Part shown: piece by piece, positions 25,092 through 31,756 of the stretch
How positions within the stretch are numbered: the stretch's first letter is position 1
How the letters are laid out: each line of letters opens with the position of its first letter
DNA from: an uncultured Olsenella sp.
GTDB lineage: Bacteria; Actinomycetota; Coriobacteriia; Coriobacteriales; Atopobiaceae
NCBI GenBank assembly: GCA_900548775.1
Contig: URLM01000020.1
Coordinates: 1-31,756 of the forward strand
Direction: 5' to 3'
DNA: 31,756 nucleotides
Position numbers and translations under genes: made by a program
Notes under the pieces: model-generated
What the model saw: the letters and a program-made list of their open reading frames with translations, nothing else
Told to the model about the DNA's origin: nothing
The model's database searches: none

Positions 25092-26627
25092 ATGACCCGC
25101 AAGATCGCCATCTTCGACACCACCCTGCGCGACGGCGAGCAGTCGCCCGGCGCATCCATGAACACCGAGGAGAAGCTCGTCATCGCCCAGCAGCTGCTGC
25201 GCCTGCACGTGGACGTCATCGAGGCGGGCTTCCCCATCTCGTCCCCAGGAGACTTCCGCTCTGTCCAGGAGATTGGCCGCCTCGCCGGCGACGACGCCGT
25301 GGTGGTTGGCCTCACGCGCGCAGTCGACAAGGACATCGACCGCGCGGCCGAAGCCCTGAAGACCGCCAAGCGCCCGCGCATCCACACTGGCCTGGGTGTC
25401 TCGCCCCAGCACCTGCGCGAGAAGCTCCGCATGACCGAGGACGAGTGCGTCGAGCGCGCCATCCACTGCGTGAAGTACGCAAAGCAGTACGTCGAGGACG
25501 TGGAGTTCTACGCCGAGGACGCCGGTCGCGCGGACCAGAAGTTCCTCGAGCGCGTGATCCAGGCCGCCGTTGACGCCGGCGCGACCGTGGTGAACATCCC
25601 GGACACCACCGGCTACCAGATGCCGGACGACTTTGGCGCGCGCATCAAGGGCCTGGCCGACAACGTCCGCGGCATCGAGAACGTCACCATCAGCGTTCAC
25701 ACCCACAACGACCTGGGCATGGCTACCGCGCTTGCGCTGGCCGGCGTCAAGAACGGCGCAACGCAGATCGAGTGCACCATCAACGGCCTGGGCGAGCGCG
25801 CCGGCAACACCGCGCTCGAGGAGGTCGTCATGGCCATCAAGATGCACGGAGACGAGCTGGACGCCCACACCGACGTGGTCACCCAGGAGCTCACGCGCGC
25901 AAGCCACCTGGTGAGCCGCATCACCGGCATGAACGTGCAGGCCAACAAGGCCATCGTGGGCGCCAACGCCTTCGCGCACAGCTCCGGCATCCACCAGGAC
26001 GGCGTGCTTAAGGCCCGCGACACGTACGAGATCATCAACCCCGAGGACGTCGGCGCCGCTGGCTCCGAGATCATCCTTTCCGCGCGCAGCGGCCACGCGG
26101 CGCTCAAGCATCGTCTGGCAGAGCTCGGCTACACGTTCACCAAGGAAGAGTACGACGACATCTACAAGCGCTTCCTCGAGGTCGCAGACCAGAAGAAGGA
26201 GGTCTACGACGAGGACCTCGAGTCCATTGTCCAGGAGCGCCAGCGCGAGGTCGCTGCCGTCTACACCCTTGACGCCCTGCAGGTCTCCTGCGGCGACCCG
26301 CTGGTTCCCACCGCTACGGCAACCATCACGGACGAGCTGGGCGTGAAGCACGTGGTCTGCGCCACGGGCACCGGTCCCGTCGACGCGGCGTACAAGGCCG
26401 TCGACCAGGTCGTTGCCGTCCACGGTGACCTCTCCGAGTTCTCGGTCAAGGCCATCACCCGAGGCATCGACGCCATCGGCGAGGTCACGGTGCGCATCAC
26501 GGCCGAGGACGGCAAGGTCTACACCGGCCGCGGCGCCGACAACGACATCGTTGTCTCCAGCGCCAAGGCCTACGTCAACGCCATCAACCGCATGATCCAG
26601 ACCACGCGTTCCAAGGAGGGCAAGTAA
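25092..26627 (+). CDS. leuA: 2-isopropylmalate synthase
   Basis: This 511-residue enzyme condenses acetyl-CoA and 2-ketoisovalerate, the first committed step of leucine synthesis. The N-terminal TIM barrel has FDTTLRDGEQSPG (8-20; metal and substrate residues Arg13 and Asp14) and the metal histidines in HTHND (His203, His205). GLGERAGNTALEEVVM follows. From about residue 390 comes the regulatory LeuA dimer domain that normally binds leucine for feedback inhibition. The ATG at 25092 is preferred over 25080 because GGAGG lies between them at the right distance. The gene is followed immediately by leuC. Confidence 0.97.
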   Translation: MTRKIAIFDTTLRDGEQSPGASMNTEEKLVIAQQLLRLHVDVIEAGFPISSPGDFRSVQEIGRLAGDDAVVVGLTRAVDKDIDRAAEALKTAKRPRIHTGLGVSPQHLREKLRMTEDECVERAIHCVKYAKQYVEDVEFYAEDAGRADQKFLERVIQAAVDAGATVVNIPDTTGYQMPDDFGARIKGLADNVRGIENVTISVHTHNDLGMATALALAGVKNGATQIECTINGLGERAGNTALEEVVMAIKMHGDELDAHTDVVTQELTRASHLVSRITGMNVQANKAIVGANAFAHSSGIHQDGVLKARDTYEIINPEDVGAAGSEIILSARSGHAALKHRLAELGYTFTKEEYDDIYKRFLEVADQKKEVYDEDLESIVQERQREVAAVYTLDALQVSCGDPLVPTATATITDELGVKHVVCATGTGPVDAAYKAVDQVVAVHGDLSEFSVKAITRGIDAIGEVTVRITAEDGKVYTGRGADNDIVVSSAKAYVNAINRMIQTTRSKEGK

Positions 26628-27890
26628 ATGGCACGTCCCATGACCATGGCCGAGAAGATCCTCGCCGCCCACGCAGGACTTGACGAGGTCGTCCCCGGCC
26701 AGCTCATCGAGTGCGACCTCGACCTCGTGCTCGCGAACGACATAACGGCGCCCATCGCCATCAAGACCGTGCGCGAGATTGGCGCGGGCGTCTTCGACCG
26801 CGAGAAGATCTGCCTGGTCCCAGACCACTACAGCCCCAACAAGGACATCAAGAGCGCCGAGCAGACCAAGGTCACGCGCGACTTCGCGCACGAGATGGGC
26901 ATCACGCACTACTTCGAGCAGGGCTGCATGGGCATCGAGCATGCGCTTCTCCCCGAGCGCGGCATCGTGGGCCCCGGTGACCTGGTCATTGGCGCGGACT
27001 CCCACACCTGCACCTACGGCGGCATCGGCGCCTTCTCCACGGGCGTGGGCTCCACCGACGCCGGCGTGGGCATGGCAACCGGTCGCGCCTGGTTCAAGGT
27101 GCCCGAGACCATCCGCTTCGAGATCGAGGGCGAGCTTCCTGCGGGTGCCAGCGCCAAGGACATCATCCTCTACGTGATTGGCAAGATCGGCGTCGACGGC
27201 GCGCTCTACTGCGCCATGGAGTTCGCCGGCTCGACCATCCGCGACCTCTCGGTGGAAGGCCGCCTTACCATCGCCAACATGGCCATCGAGGCCGGCGGCA
27301 AGGCGGGCCTCTTCGAGGTGGACGATACCGCGCGTGCCTGGCTCGCCGGCCGCACCGAGCGCCCCTACACCGAGTATCACCCCGACCCGGACGCCACCTA
27401 CAAGCAGGTCATCAAGATCGACGCGGCAGACATCGTGCCGCAGGTCTCCTGGCCGCACCTGCCGAGCAACACCCACCCCGTTGCCGAGAGCCGAGACATC
27501 ACCATCGACCAGGTCGTCATTGGTTCCTGCACAAACGGACGCATTGAGGACATGCGCGCTGCGGCCGAGGTGCTGCGCGGTAGGACCGTCAACCCGAACG
27601 TGCGCTGCATCGTGATTCCCGCGACGCAGGGCGTGTGGCTGCAGTGCGTGCACGAGGGCCTCATGGACGTCTTCATCGATGCGCACTGCGTGGTCTCGAC
27701 GCCCACCTGCGGCCCGTGCCTGGGCGGCTACATGGGCATCCTTGCGGCAGGCGAGAGGTGCGTGAGCTCTACGAACCGCAACTTCGTGGGCCGCATGGGA
27801 GACCCAACGTCCGAGGTCTACCTGGCGAGCCCGGCCGTGTGCGCTGCGTCGGCCGTGGCCGGCCACATCGCGCTGCCGTCTGACCTGTAG
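26628..27890 (+). CDS. leuC: 3-isopropylmalate dehydratase, large subunit
   Basis: This 420-residue subunit is of the shorter archaeal/clostridial LeuC type, not the roughly 465-residue enterobacterial type. With LeuD it isomerises 2- to 3-isopropylmalate using a 4Fe-4S cluster. The cluster cysteines are Cys301 (GSCTNGR) and Cys361/Cys364 (TCGPCLGG). GADSHTCTYGGIGAFSTGVG at 122-141 is the substrate region. The ATG directly follows the leuA stop (TAA ATG), with AAGGAGGG inside the end of leuA, so translation is coupled. A 345-bp structured gap separates it from leuD. Confidence 0.96.
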   Translation: MARPMTMAEKILAAHAGLDEVVPGQLIECDLDLVLANDITAPIAIKTVREIGAGVFDREKICLVPDHYSPNKDIKSAEQTKVTRDFAHEMGITHYFEQGCMGIEHALLPERGIVGPGDLVIGADSHTCTYGGIGAFSTGVGSTDAGVGMATGRAWFKVPETIRFEIEGELPAGASAKDIILYVIGKIGVDGALYCAMEFAGSTIRDLSVEGRLTIANMAIEAGGKAGLFEVDDTARAWLAGRTERPYTEYHPDPDATYKQVIKIDAADIVPQVSWPHLPSNTHPVAESRDITIDQVVIGSCTNGRIEDMRAAAEVLRGRTVNPNVRCIVIPATQGVWLQCVHEGLMDVFIDAHCVVSTPTCGPCLGGYMGILAAGERCVSSTNRNFVGRMGDPTSEVYLASPAVCAASAVAGHIALPSDL

Positions 27891-27909
27891 GGGGAGGGGG
27901 CGGGGCGCG

Positions 27910-27961
27910 TTGCCGCTGCGCTCAGACAGCTTGGCTTCGCCAAGAACTCGCGCAGCGACAA
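27910..27961 (+). other. Two-tier hairpin after leuC
   Basis: TTGCCGCTGCG (27910-27920) pairs with CGCAGCGACAA (27951-27961) with one mismatch. Inside it CTTGGC (27930-27935) pairs with GCCAAG (27939-27944) around TTC. No U-tract follows. It is the first of several structures in the leuC-leuD gap and may protect the leuAC 3' end. Confidence 0.55.
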
Positions 27962-28000
27962 AGCGCTCTGCCCAAGCACCTGCGGGTCGTGATGGCAGGG

Positions 28001-28056
28001 AGCGCAGCCGGCCACGGGCGCCCCACCGGCCGCGCTCTTGTCTTCATTTGTTTTTT
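28001..28056 (+). terminator. Intrinsic terminator between leuC and leuD
   Basis: An 11-bp stem, AGCGCAGCCGG (28001-28011) with CCGGCCGCGCT (28026-28036), has one mismatch and a 14-nt loop. It is followed by a T-rich run ending TTTTTT (28051-28056). By this reading leuAC can end here, and leuDB need read-through or their own promoter. Confidence 0.7.
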
Positions 28057-28063
28057 AGGGGTG

Positions 28064-28262
28064 GAGGTTCCGTCAGGGCTCTGACGCGAAAGACGGTTCC
28101 TCTCGCCTGTGTTTTGTTTCGATAACGGGCGGTGGTGGGCCTCTCCGCCCAGCGAGTTTCGCAGCGCGCCCTTTGCGCGAGAATGTCTGAGCGGGGCGGA
28201 GAGACCCACCACCCCTCCTTGCAGAAAGGAAACCCATGCAGTTCCGAGGAACCGTCTTTCGC
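28064..28262 (+). promoter_or_regulatory. Structured leader of leuD with mutually exclusive pairings
   Basis: Three folds compete. First, GAGGTTCCGTC (28064-28074) and GACGGTTCCTC (28092-28102) form a terminator-like hairpin with a TT/TT internal loop, followed by TGTTTTGTTT. Second, GCGAAAGACGGTTCCTC (28086-28102) is perfectly complementary over 17 bp to 28246-28262, which is inside the first codons of leuD. Third, GGTGGTGGGCCTCTCCGCCC (28131-28150) pairs with 28194-28213 over 20 bp with one mismatch. Folds two and three nest and would lock the ribosome site (AAAGGA, 28225-28230) and the ATG (28236) inside one arm. The overall span is close to a 177-bp imperfect palindrome. This looks like translational or transcriptional attenuation of leuDB. 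The signal, if any, is unknown and no T-box core is convincing. Confidence 0.65.
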
Positions 28263-28742
28263 TACGGCAGAGACATAGACACCGACGTCATTATTCCGGC
28301 TCGTTACCTCAACACGTCGGACCCCGCCGAGCTTGCCAAGCACTGCCTCGAGGACCTCGACAAGACCTTCGTCTCTCGCGTGAAGCCGGGCGACATCATC
28401 GTGGCCGACGAGAACTTTGGCTGCGGTTCGTCGCGCGAGCACGCGCCGGTGGCCATCAAGGCCGCGGGCGTCTCGTGCGTCATTGCCAAGAGCTTCGCGC
28501 GCATCTTCTACCGCAACTCGATCAACATGGGACTCCCCATCCTGGAGTGCCCCGAGGCCGCGGACGCGATCTCCGACGGCGACGTGGTGAGCGTTGACGC
28601 CGATACCGGCACCATCACCGACGAGACCACAGGCGCCGTCTTCCACGCCCAGCCGTTCCCGCCGTTCATCCAGGACATCATCAACGAGGGCGGGCTCGTC
28701 GCGCGCACCAAGCGCGTGCTTGCCGAGAAGAAGGGCGAGTAG
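28236..28742 (+). CDS. leuD: 3-isopropylmalate dehydratase, small subunit
   Basis: This is a 168-residue subunit. It opens with MQFRGTVFRYGRDIDTD, then VIIPARYLNTSDPAELAKHC, and has the active-site block ENFGCGSSREHAP with ARIFYRNSINMGLP. It supplies the swivelling domain to the LeuC-LeuD enzyme. The N-terminus is normal for the family, so the upstream complement to its first codons evolved around real coding sequence. AAAGGA lies 5 nt before the ATG. leuB begins 2 nt after the stop. Confidence 0.97.
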   Translation: MQFRGTVFRYGRDIDTDVIIPARYLNTSDPAELAKHCLEDLDKTFVSRVKPGDIIVADENFGCGSSREHAPVAIKAAGVSCVIAKSFARIFYRNSINMGLPILECPEAADAISDGDVVSVDADTGTITDETTGAVFHAQPFPPFIQDIINEGGLVARTKRVLAEKKGE

Positions 28743-28744
28743 CA

Positions 28745-29857
<1,113 letters not shown>

Positions 29858-29889
29858 GGACGCGGGCGCCGGCGGCGACGGCGTGCTCG

Positions 29890-29909
29890 GCCGGGCGCGC
29901 GGGCCCGGC
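29890..29909 (+). terminator. Possible GC hairpin after leuB
   Basis: GCCGGGC (29890-29896) and GCCCGGC (29903-29909) surround a 6-nt loop, 33 bp after the leuB stop. The surroundings are extremely GC-rich and no U-tract follows, so termination is only a possibility. Confidence 0.35.
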
Positions 29910-29943
29910 GGCGGTGGCGGTACGCTCGGGCCCGGCGCCGGAA

Positions 29944-30215
29944 AGCGCGTTTCGTACGGAATTCCGTCGGAAACCCTTGTTCCGGCGCCATTCGGACGCA
30001 CGAAGGCCCGCTTTATCAGGGATTACGTATGAAGTATGCCCTCCGGCGTCGTTTTGACGCCGGAGGGTATGTCTTAGCAGGGATTACGTACGAAACCTTT
30101 CCTCGGGCGAGAATACGACGCCGGAAGTGGGGTTCCGGACGGAATAACGTATGAGAAGCGCCCTCCGGCGCCCAAATGACGCCGGGGGGGCGGATTATGG
30201 CAGCGGAGAAGTGCC
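29944..30215. repeat. REP-like hairpin array, family 3, locus 3 (about 4-5 units)
   Basis: Successive units end in related tails: TTCGTACGGAA (about 29951), GATTACGTATGAAG (30021), GATTACGTACGAAA (30082) and AATAACGTATGAGA (30143). The period is about 61 bp. Each tail is followed by a palindrome, the best being CCCTCCGGCGTC (30039-30050) with GACGCCGGAGGG (30056-30067). Outer units are degraded. The array fills most of the 419-bp gap between leuB and the convergent ilvA. Single copies lie at 14007 and 15696. Confidence 0.75.
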
Positions 30216-30216
30216 G

Positions 30217-30258
30217 GGTCGGCCCTACCGTGGAGGTGGCTCTAGCACCGGGCCGACC
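30217..30258. other. Inverted repeat at the 3' end of ilvA
   Basis: GGTCGGCCC (30217-30225) is exactly complementary to GGGCCGACC (30250-30258). It sits 18 bp beyond the stop of the minus-strand ilvA and may act as its terminator hairpin, although no U-tract is present. Confidence 0.45.
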
Positions 30259-30276
30259 TTACCGCCGTGGACGACC

Positions 30277-31497
30277 CTACAGCGACGTCTGCACGAGCGT
30301 GGGCTCGAAGCCGGCCTCGCGGATGGCCTCCACAATCTGCGTCTTGTGCTCCTCGCCGTACGCCTCGATGGTCACGCGCAGCTCGACCGCCGCGTTCCTG
30401 TTGGTCGAGACGAACTGGTTGTGCTCGAGCTTGATCACGTTGCCGTTCTGCTCGGCGATGACGCTCGCCACGCGCACCAGCATGCCGGGGCGGTCGGGGA
30501 GCAGCACGCTCACGGTGAAGATGCGGCCGCGCTGGATGAGGCCGTGCTGCACCACGCTCGACATGGTGATCACGTCCATGTTGCCGCCGGAGAGGATGCA
30601 AGCCACGCGCTTGCCCTCGGCGGGGAGGTGCTTTGCGGCGGCCACGGTGAGCAGGCCGGAGTTCTCGACGATCATCTTGTGGTTCTCGACCATGTCGAGG
30701 AACGAGACAACCAGCTCGTCGTCGTCCACGCAGATGACGTCGTCGAGGTTCTGCTGCAGGTAGGGGAAGACCTTGTCGCCCACCTCGAGCACGGCGGTGC
30801 CGTCGGCGATGGTGTTGGCGCTGGGGAGCTTCACCACATGGCCGGCCTCGAGTGCCGCCGTAAGGCTTGCGGCGCCGGTGGGTTCAACGCCAATGACGCG
30901 GATCTTGGGGTTGTAGAGCTTGGCGAAGGTCGAGACGCCGCAGGCCAGGCCGCCGCCTCCCACGGGCACGAGGATGGTGTCGACGAGCGGCAGCTCCTGG
31001 ACGATCTCCATGGCGATGGTGCCCTGCCCGGTGGCCACCGTGGTGTCGTTAAACGGCGGGATGTAGGTGAGGCCCTGCTCCTCGGCCAGCTCCACGGCGC
31101 GCTGCTTGGCGTCGTCGAAGACGTCGCCGTAGAGAATGACCTCGGCGCCGTAGCCCTTGGTCCTCTCGACCTTGATGAGCGGCGTGGTGGTGGGCATGAC
31201 CACGACGGAGCGCGCGCCCGCGTGGGTGGCGGCATATGCCACGCCCTGCGCGTGGTTGCCGGCGCTTGCGGTGATCACGCCGCGGTCAAGCTCCTCCTGG
31301 GAGAGCTTCGAGATCTTGTAGTATGCGCCTCGCAGCTTGTAGGCGCCGGTGCGCTGCATGTTCTCGGGCTTGAGCCACATGCGGTTGCCGGTTGCCGCCG
31401 AGAGGTACGGGCTCTCTACGAGCTTTGTCTCGAGCGTGACCTCCTTGACCTTCTCGGATGCCTCCTCAAAGGCCTCAAGCGTGAGCATCTCTGGCAT
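30277..31497 (-). CDS. ilvA: Threonine dehydratase (ammonia-lyase) with ACT domain
   Basis: This 406-residue PLP enzyme converts threonine to 2-oxobutanoate. The PLP lysine is Lys54 in YKLRGAYY. ASAGNHAQG (77-85) and the Gly loop GGGGLA (180-185) hold substrate and cofactor. From about residue 330 there is one ACT domain (VSVLLPDRPGMLVRVASVI). With a single short ACT domain it matches the roughly 400-residue IlvA/TdcB-like form rather than the 514-residue E. coli IlvA with two regulatory repeats. It may feed isoleucine synthesis, which fits the leucine genes opposite, or threonine catabolism. The ribosome site is weak (GGGG, 7 nt before ATG); an internal ATG three codons in is possible. Confidence 0.93.
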   Translation of the reverse strand: MPEMLTLEAFEEASEKVKEVTLETKLVESPYLSAATGNRMWLKPENMQRTGAYKLRGAYYKISKLSQEELDRGVITASAGNHAQGVAYAATHAGARSVVVMPTTTPLIKVERTKGYGAEVILYGDVFDDAKQRAVELAEEQGLTYIPPFNDTTVATGQGTIAMEIVQELPLVDTILVPVGGGGLACGVSTFAKLYNPKIRVIGVEPTGAASLTAALEAGHVVKLPSANTIADGTAVLEVGDKVFPYLQQNLDDVICVDDDELVVSFLDMVENHKMIVENSGLLTVAAAKHLPAEGKRVACILSGGNMDVITMSSVVQHGLIQRGRIFTVSVLLPDRPGMLVRVASVIAEQNGNVIKLEHNQFVSTNRNAAVELRVTIEAYGEEHKTQIVEAIREAGFEPTLVQTSL

Positions 31498-31589
31498 GTG
31501 GACCCCTATCTGCGCAAATGACGTGTGGGTGTGTTACGGCGCGTCGCCAACCTGCCGCGTCCGCGCGCGTAATGCTTATAGTAGGTCTT

Positions 31590-31611
31590 CACGACCCGCC
31601 AGTTGGTCGTG
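31590..31611. promoter_or_regulatory. Inverted repeat between divergent ilvA and ABC ATPase genes
   Basis: CACGACC (31590-31596) and GGTCGTG (31605-31611) are separated by 8 bp. The repeat sits in the middle of a 155-bp divergent region, next to a TATAGT box (31577-31582). It is a plausible operator or a small hairpin. Confidence 0.4.
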
Positions 31612-31652
31612 CGTTTGTGAGAAGTTAACCTCTAATAAGACCGGGAGACCGC

Positions 31653-31756
31653 ATGGAAGACCGCGCGCAGGGCGAGAGGAACGTCGGCGACAAGACGCCA
31701 CTCTTCGCCATCCACGACGCAAGCGTGGTGAGGGCGAGCAAGACCATCCTCCACGT
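31653..31756 (+). CDS. Start of a probable ABC-transporter ATP-binding protein (partial)
   Basis: Thirty-four codons are present before the window ends. After a charged lead of about 15 residues comes PLFAIHDASVVRASKTILH, which resembles the first strand of ABC ATPases (L-F-x-I-x-D-A-S-V-V-R-x-x-K-T-I-L). The Walker A motif would lie beyond the window. GGGAG is 5 nt before the ATG. Confidence 0.5.
   Translation, partial: MEDRAQGERNVGDKTPLFAIHDASVVRASKTILH

Noticed and set aside
25062..27866. A 934-codon minus-strand open frame covering leuA and leuC, and similar long antisense frames (for example 6751-9549)
   Set aside because: These mirror the codon pattern of strong plus-strand genes in GC-rich DNA. 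The products are His/Val/Arg-rich with no recognisable domain, and the plus-strand genes are certain.
27992..28084. Leader peptide (ATG at 27992, ends TGA) overlapping the leuC-leuD terminator
   Set aside because: It has no convincing ribosome site and only three scattered leucine codons (CTT, TTA, CTC), with no cluster. It probably arises by chance from the hairpin sequence.
28057..28120. T-box riboswitch before leuD
   Set aside because: GGGTGGAGGTTCCGTC faintly resembles the T-box core, but the canonical AGGGTGGNACCGCG is not matched, no specifier stem is evident, and it lies after rather than before the first terminator.
29944..30215. CRISPR array
   Set aside because: The repeated unit is a palindrome plus tail with no unique spacers of constant length and no cas genes. 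The units are degenerate.
29944..30215. Integron attC array
   Set aside because: The period near 60 bp and the imperfect palindromes recall attC sites, but the GTTRRRY core and gene cassettes are missing.

Overview
The window is about 31.8 kb of GC-rich bacterial chromosome. Gene content and style point to a strictly anaerobic actinobacterium of the Coriobacteriia, probably an Olsenella or Atopobiaceae relative. The supporting features are a CpI-like [FeFe]-hydrogenase beside a GltD/NuoF-type flavoprotein, a GGGtGRT protein paired with a NifU-like scaffold, Actinobacteria-style GC-rich codon use, and a leucine operon with a leader peptide. This placement is inference from content, not from a marker gene. 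I saw no rRNA, tRNA, CRISPR array, prophage or intact transposase gene.

Layout. Positions 1-2932 (+) hold the end of an MBOAT acyltransferase followed by two tandem, paralogous, membrane-anchored SGNH-type proteins, which together look like a cell-envelope polymer O-acylation cluster. Positions 3146-4453 (-) encode an esterase with a long histone-H1-like Lys/Ala/Pro tail. Positions 4789-10193 (+) hold a SixA-CHAD fusion, fumarase (fumC), O-acetylhomoserine sulfhydrylase, an ECF transporter S component and a DUF1893 protein. Positions 10403-13950 (+) hold a two-gene hydrogenase operon. Positions 14007-15820 hold repeats around a 5'-truncated, triply frameshifted trpB2 pseudogene. Positions 15850-17189 hold divergent FKBP and murI. 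Positions 17435-20202 (-) hold a MIP channel and the GGGtGRT/NifU-like pair. Positions 20401-24147 hold an EamA transporter (apparently leaderless), DegV, NudC and a short-chain dehydrogenase. Positions 24859-29857 (+) hold a leucine leader peptide and leuA, leuC, leuD and leuB. Positions 30277-31497 (-) hold threonine dehydratase, and the window ends in the start of a probable ABC ATPase.

Three intergenic repeat families recur and none is explained by the genes. (1) A palindrome with 21-28 bp arms (core TTTATCGGTATCTGTGA) occurs at 2966, 17239 and 24322. (2) A 245-bp element carries two inverted 25-bp sites at each end with exact ~40-bp spacing, at 14161 and 24447. (3) A REP-like CCCTCCGGCG hairpin is followed by a GATTACGTAC-type tail, at 14007, 15696 and as a ~61-bp-period array at 29944-30215.

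The most striking regulatory signals are in the leucine operon. A 28-codon leader peptide with six Leu codons precedes a hairpin and a candidate pseudoknot upstream of leuA. The 345-bp leuC-leuD gap holds a terminator, a second terminator-like hairpin, a 20-bp-stem hairpin, and a perfect 17-bp complementarity between the leader and the leuD start region. Together these suggest two separate attenuation points in one operon.
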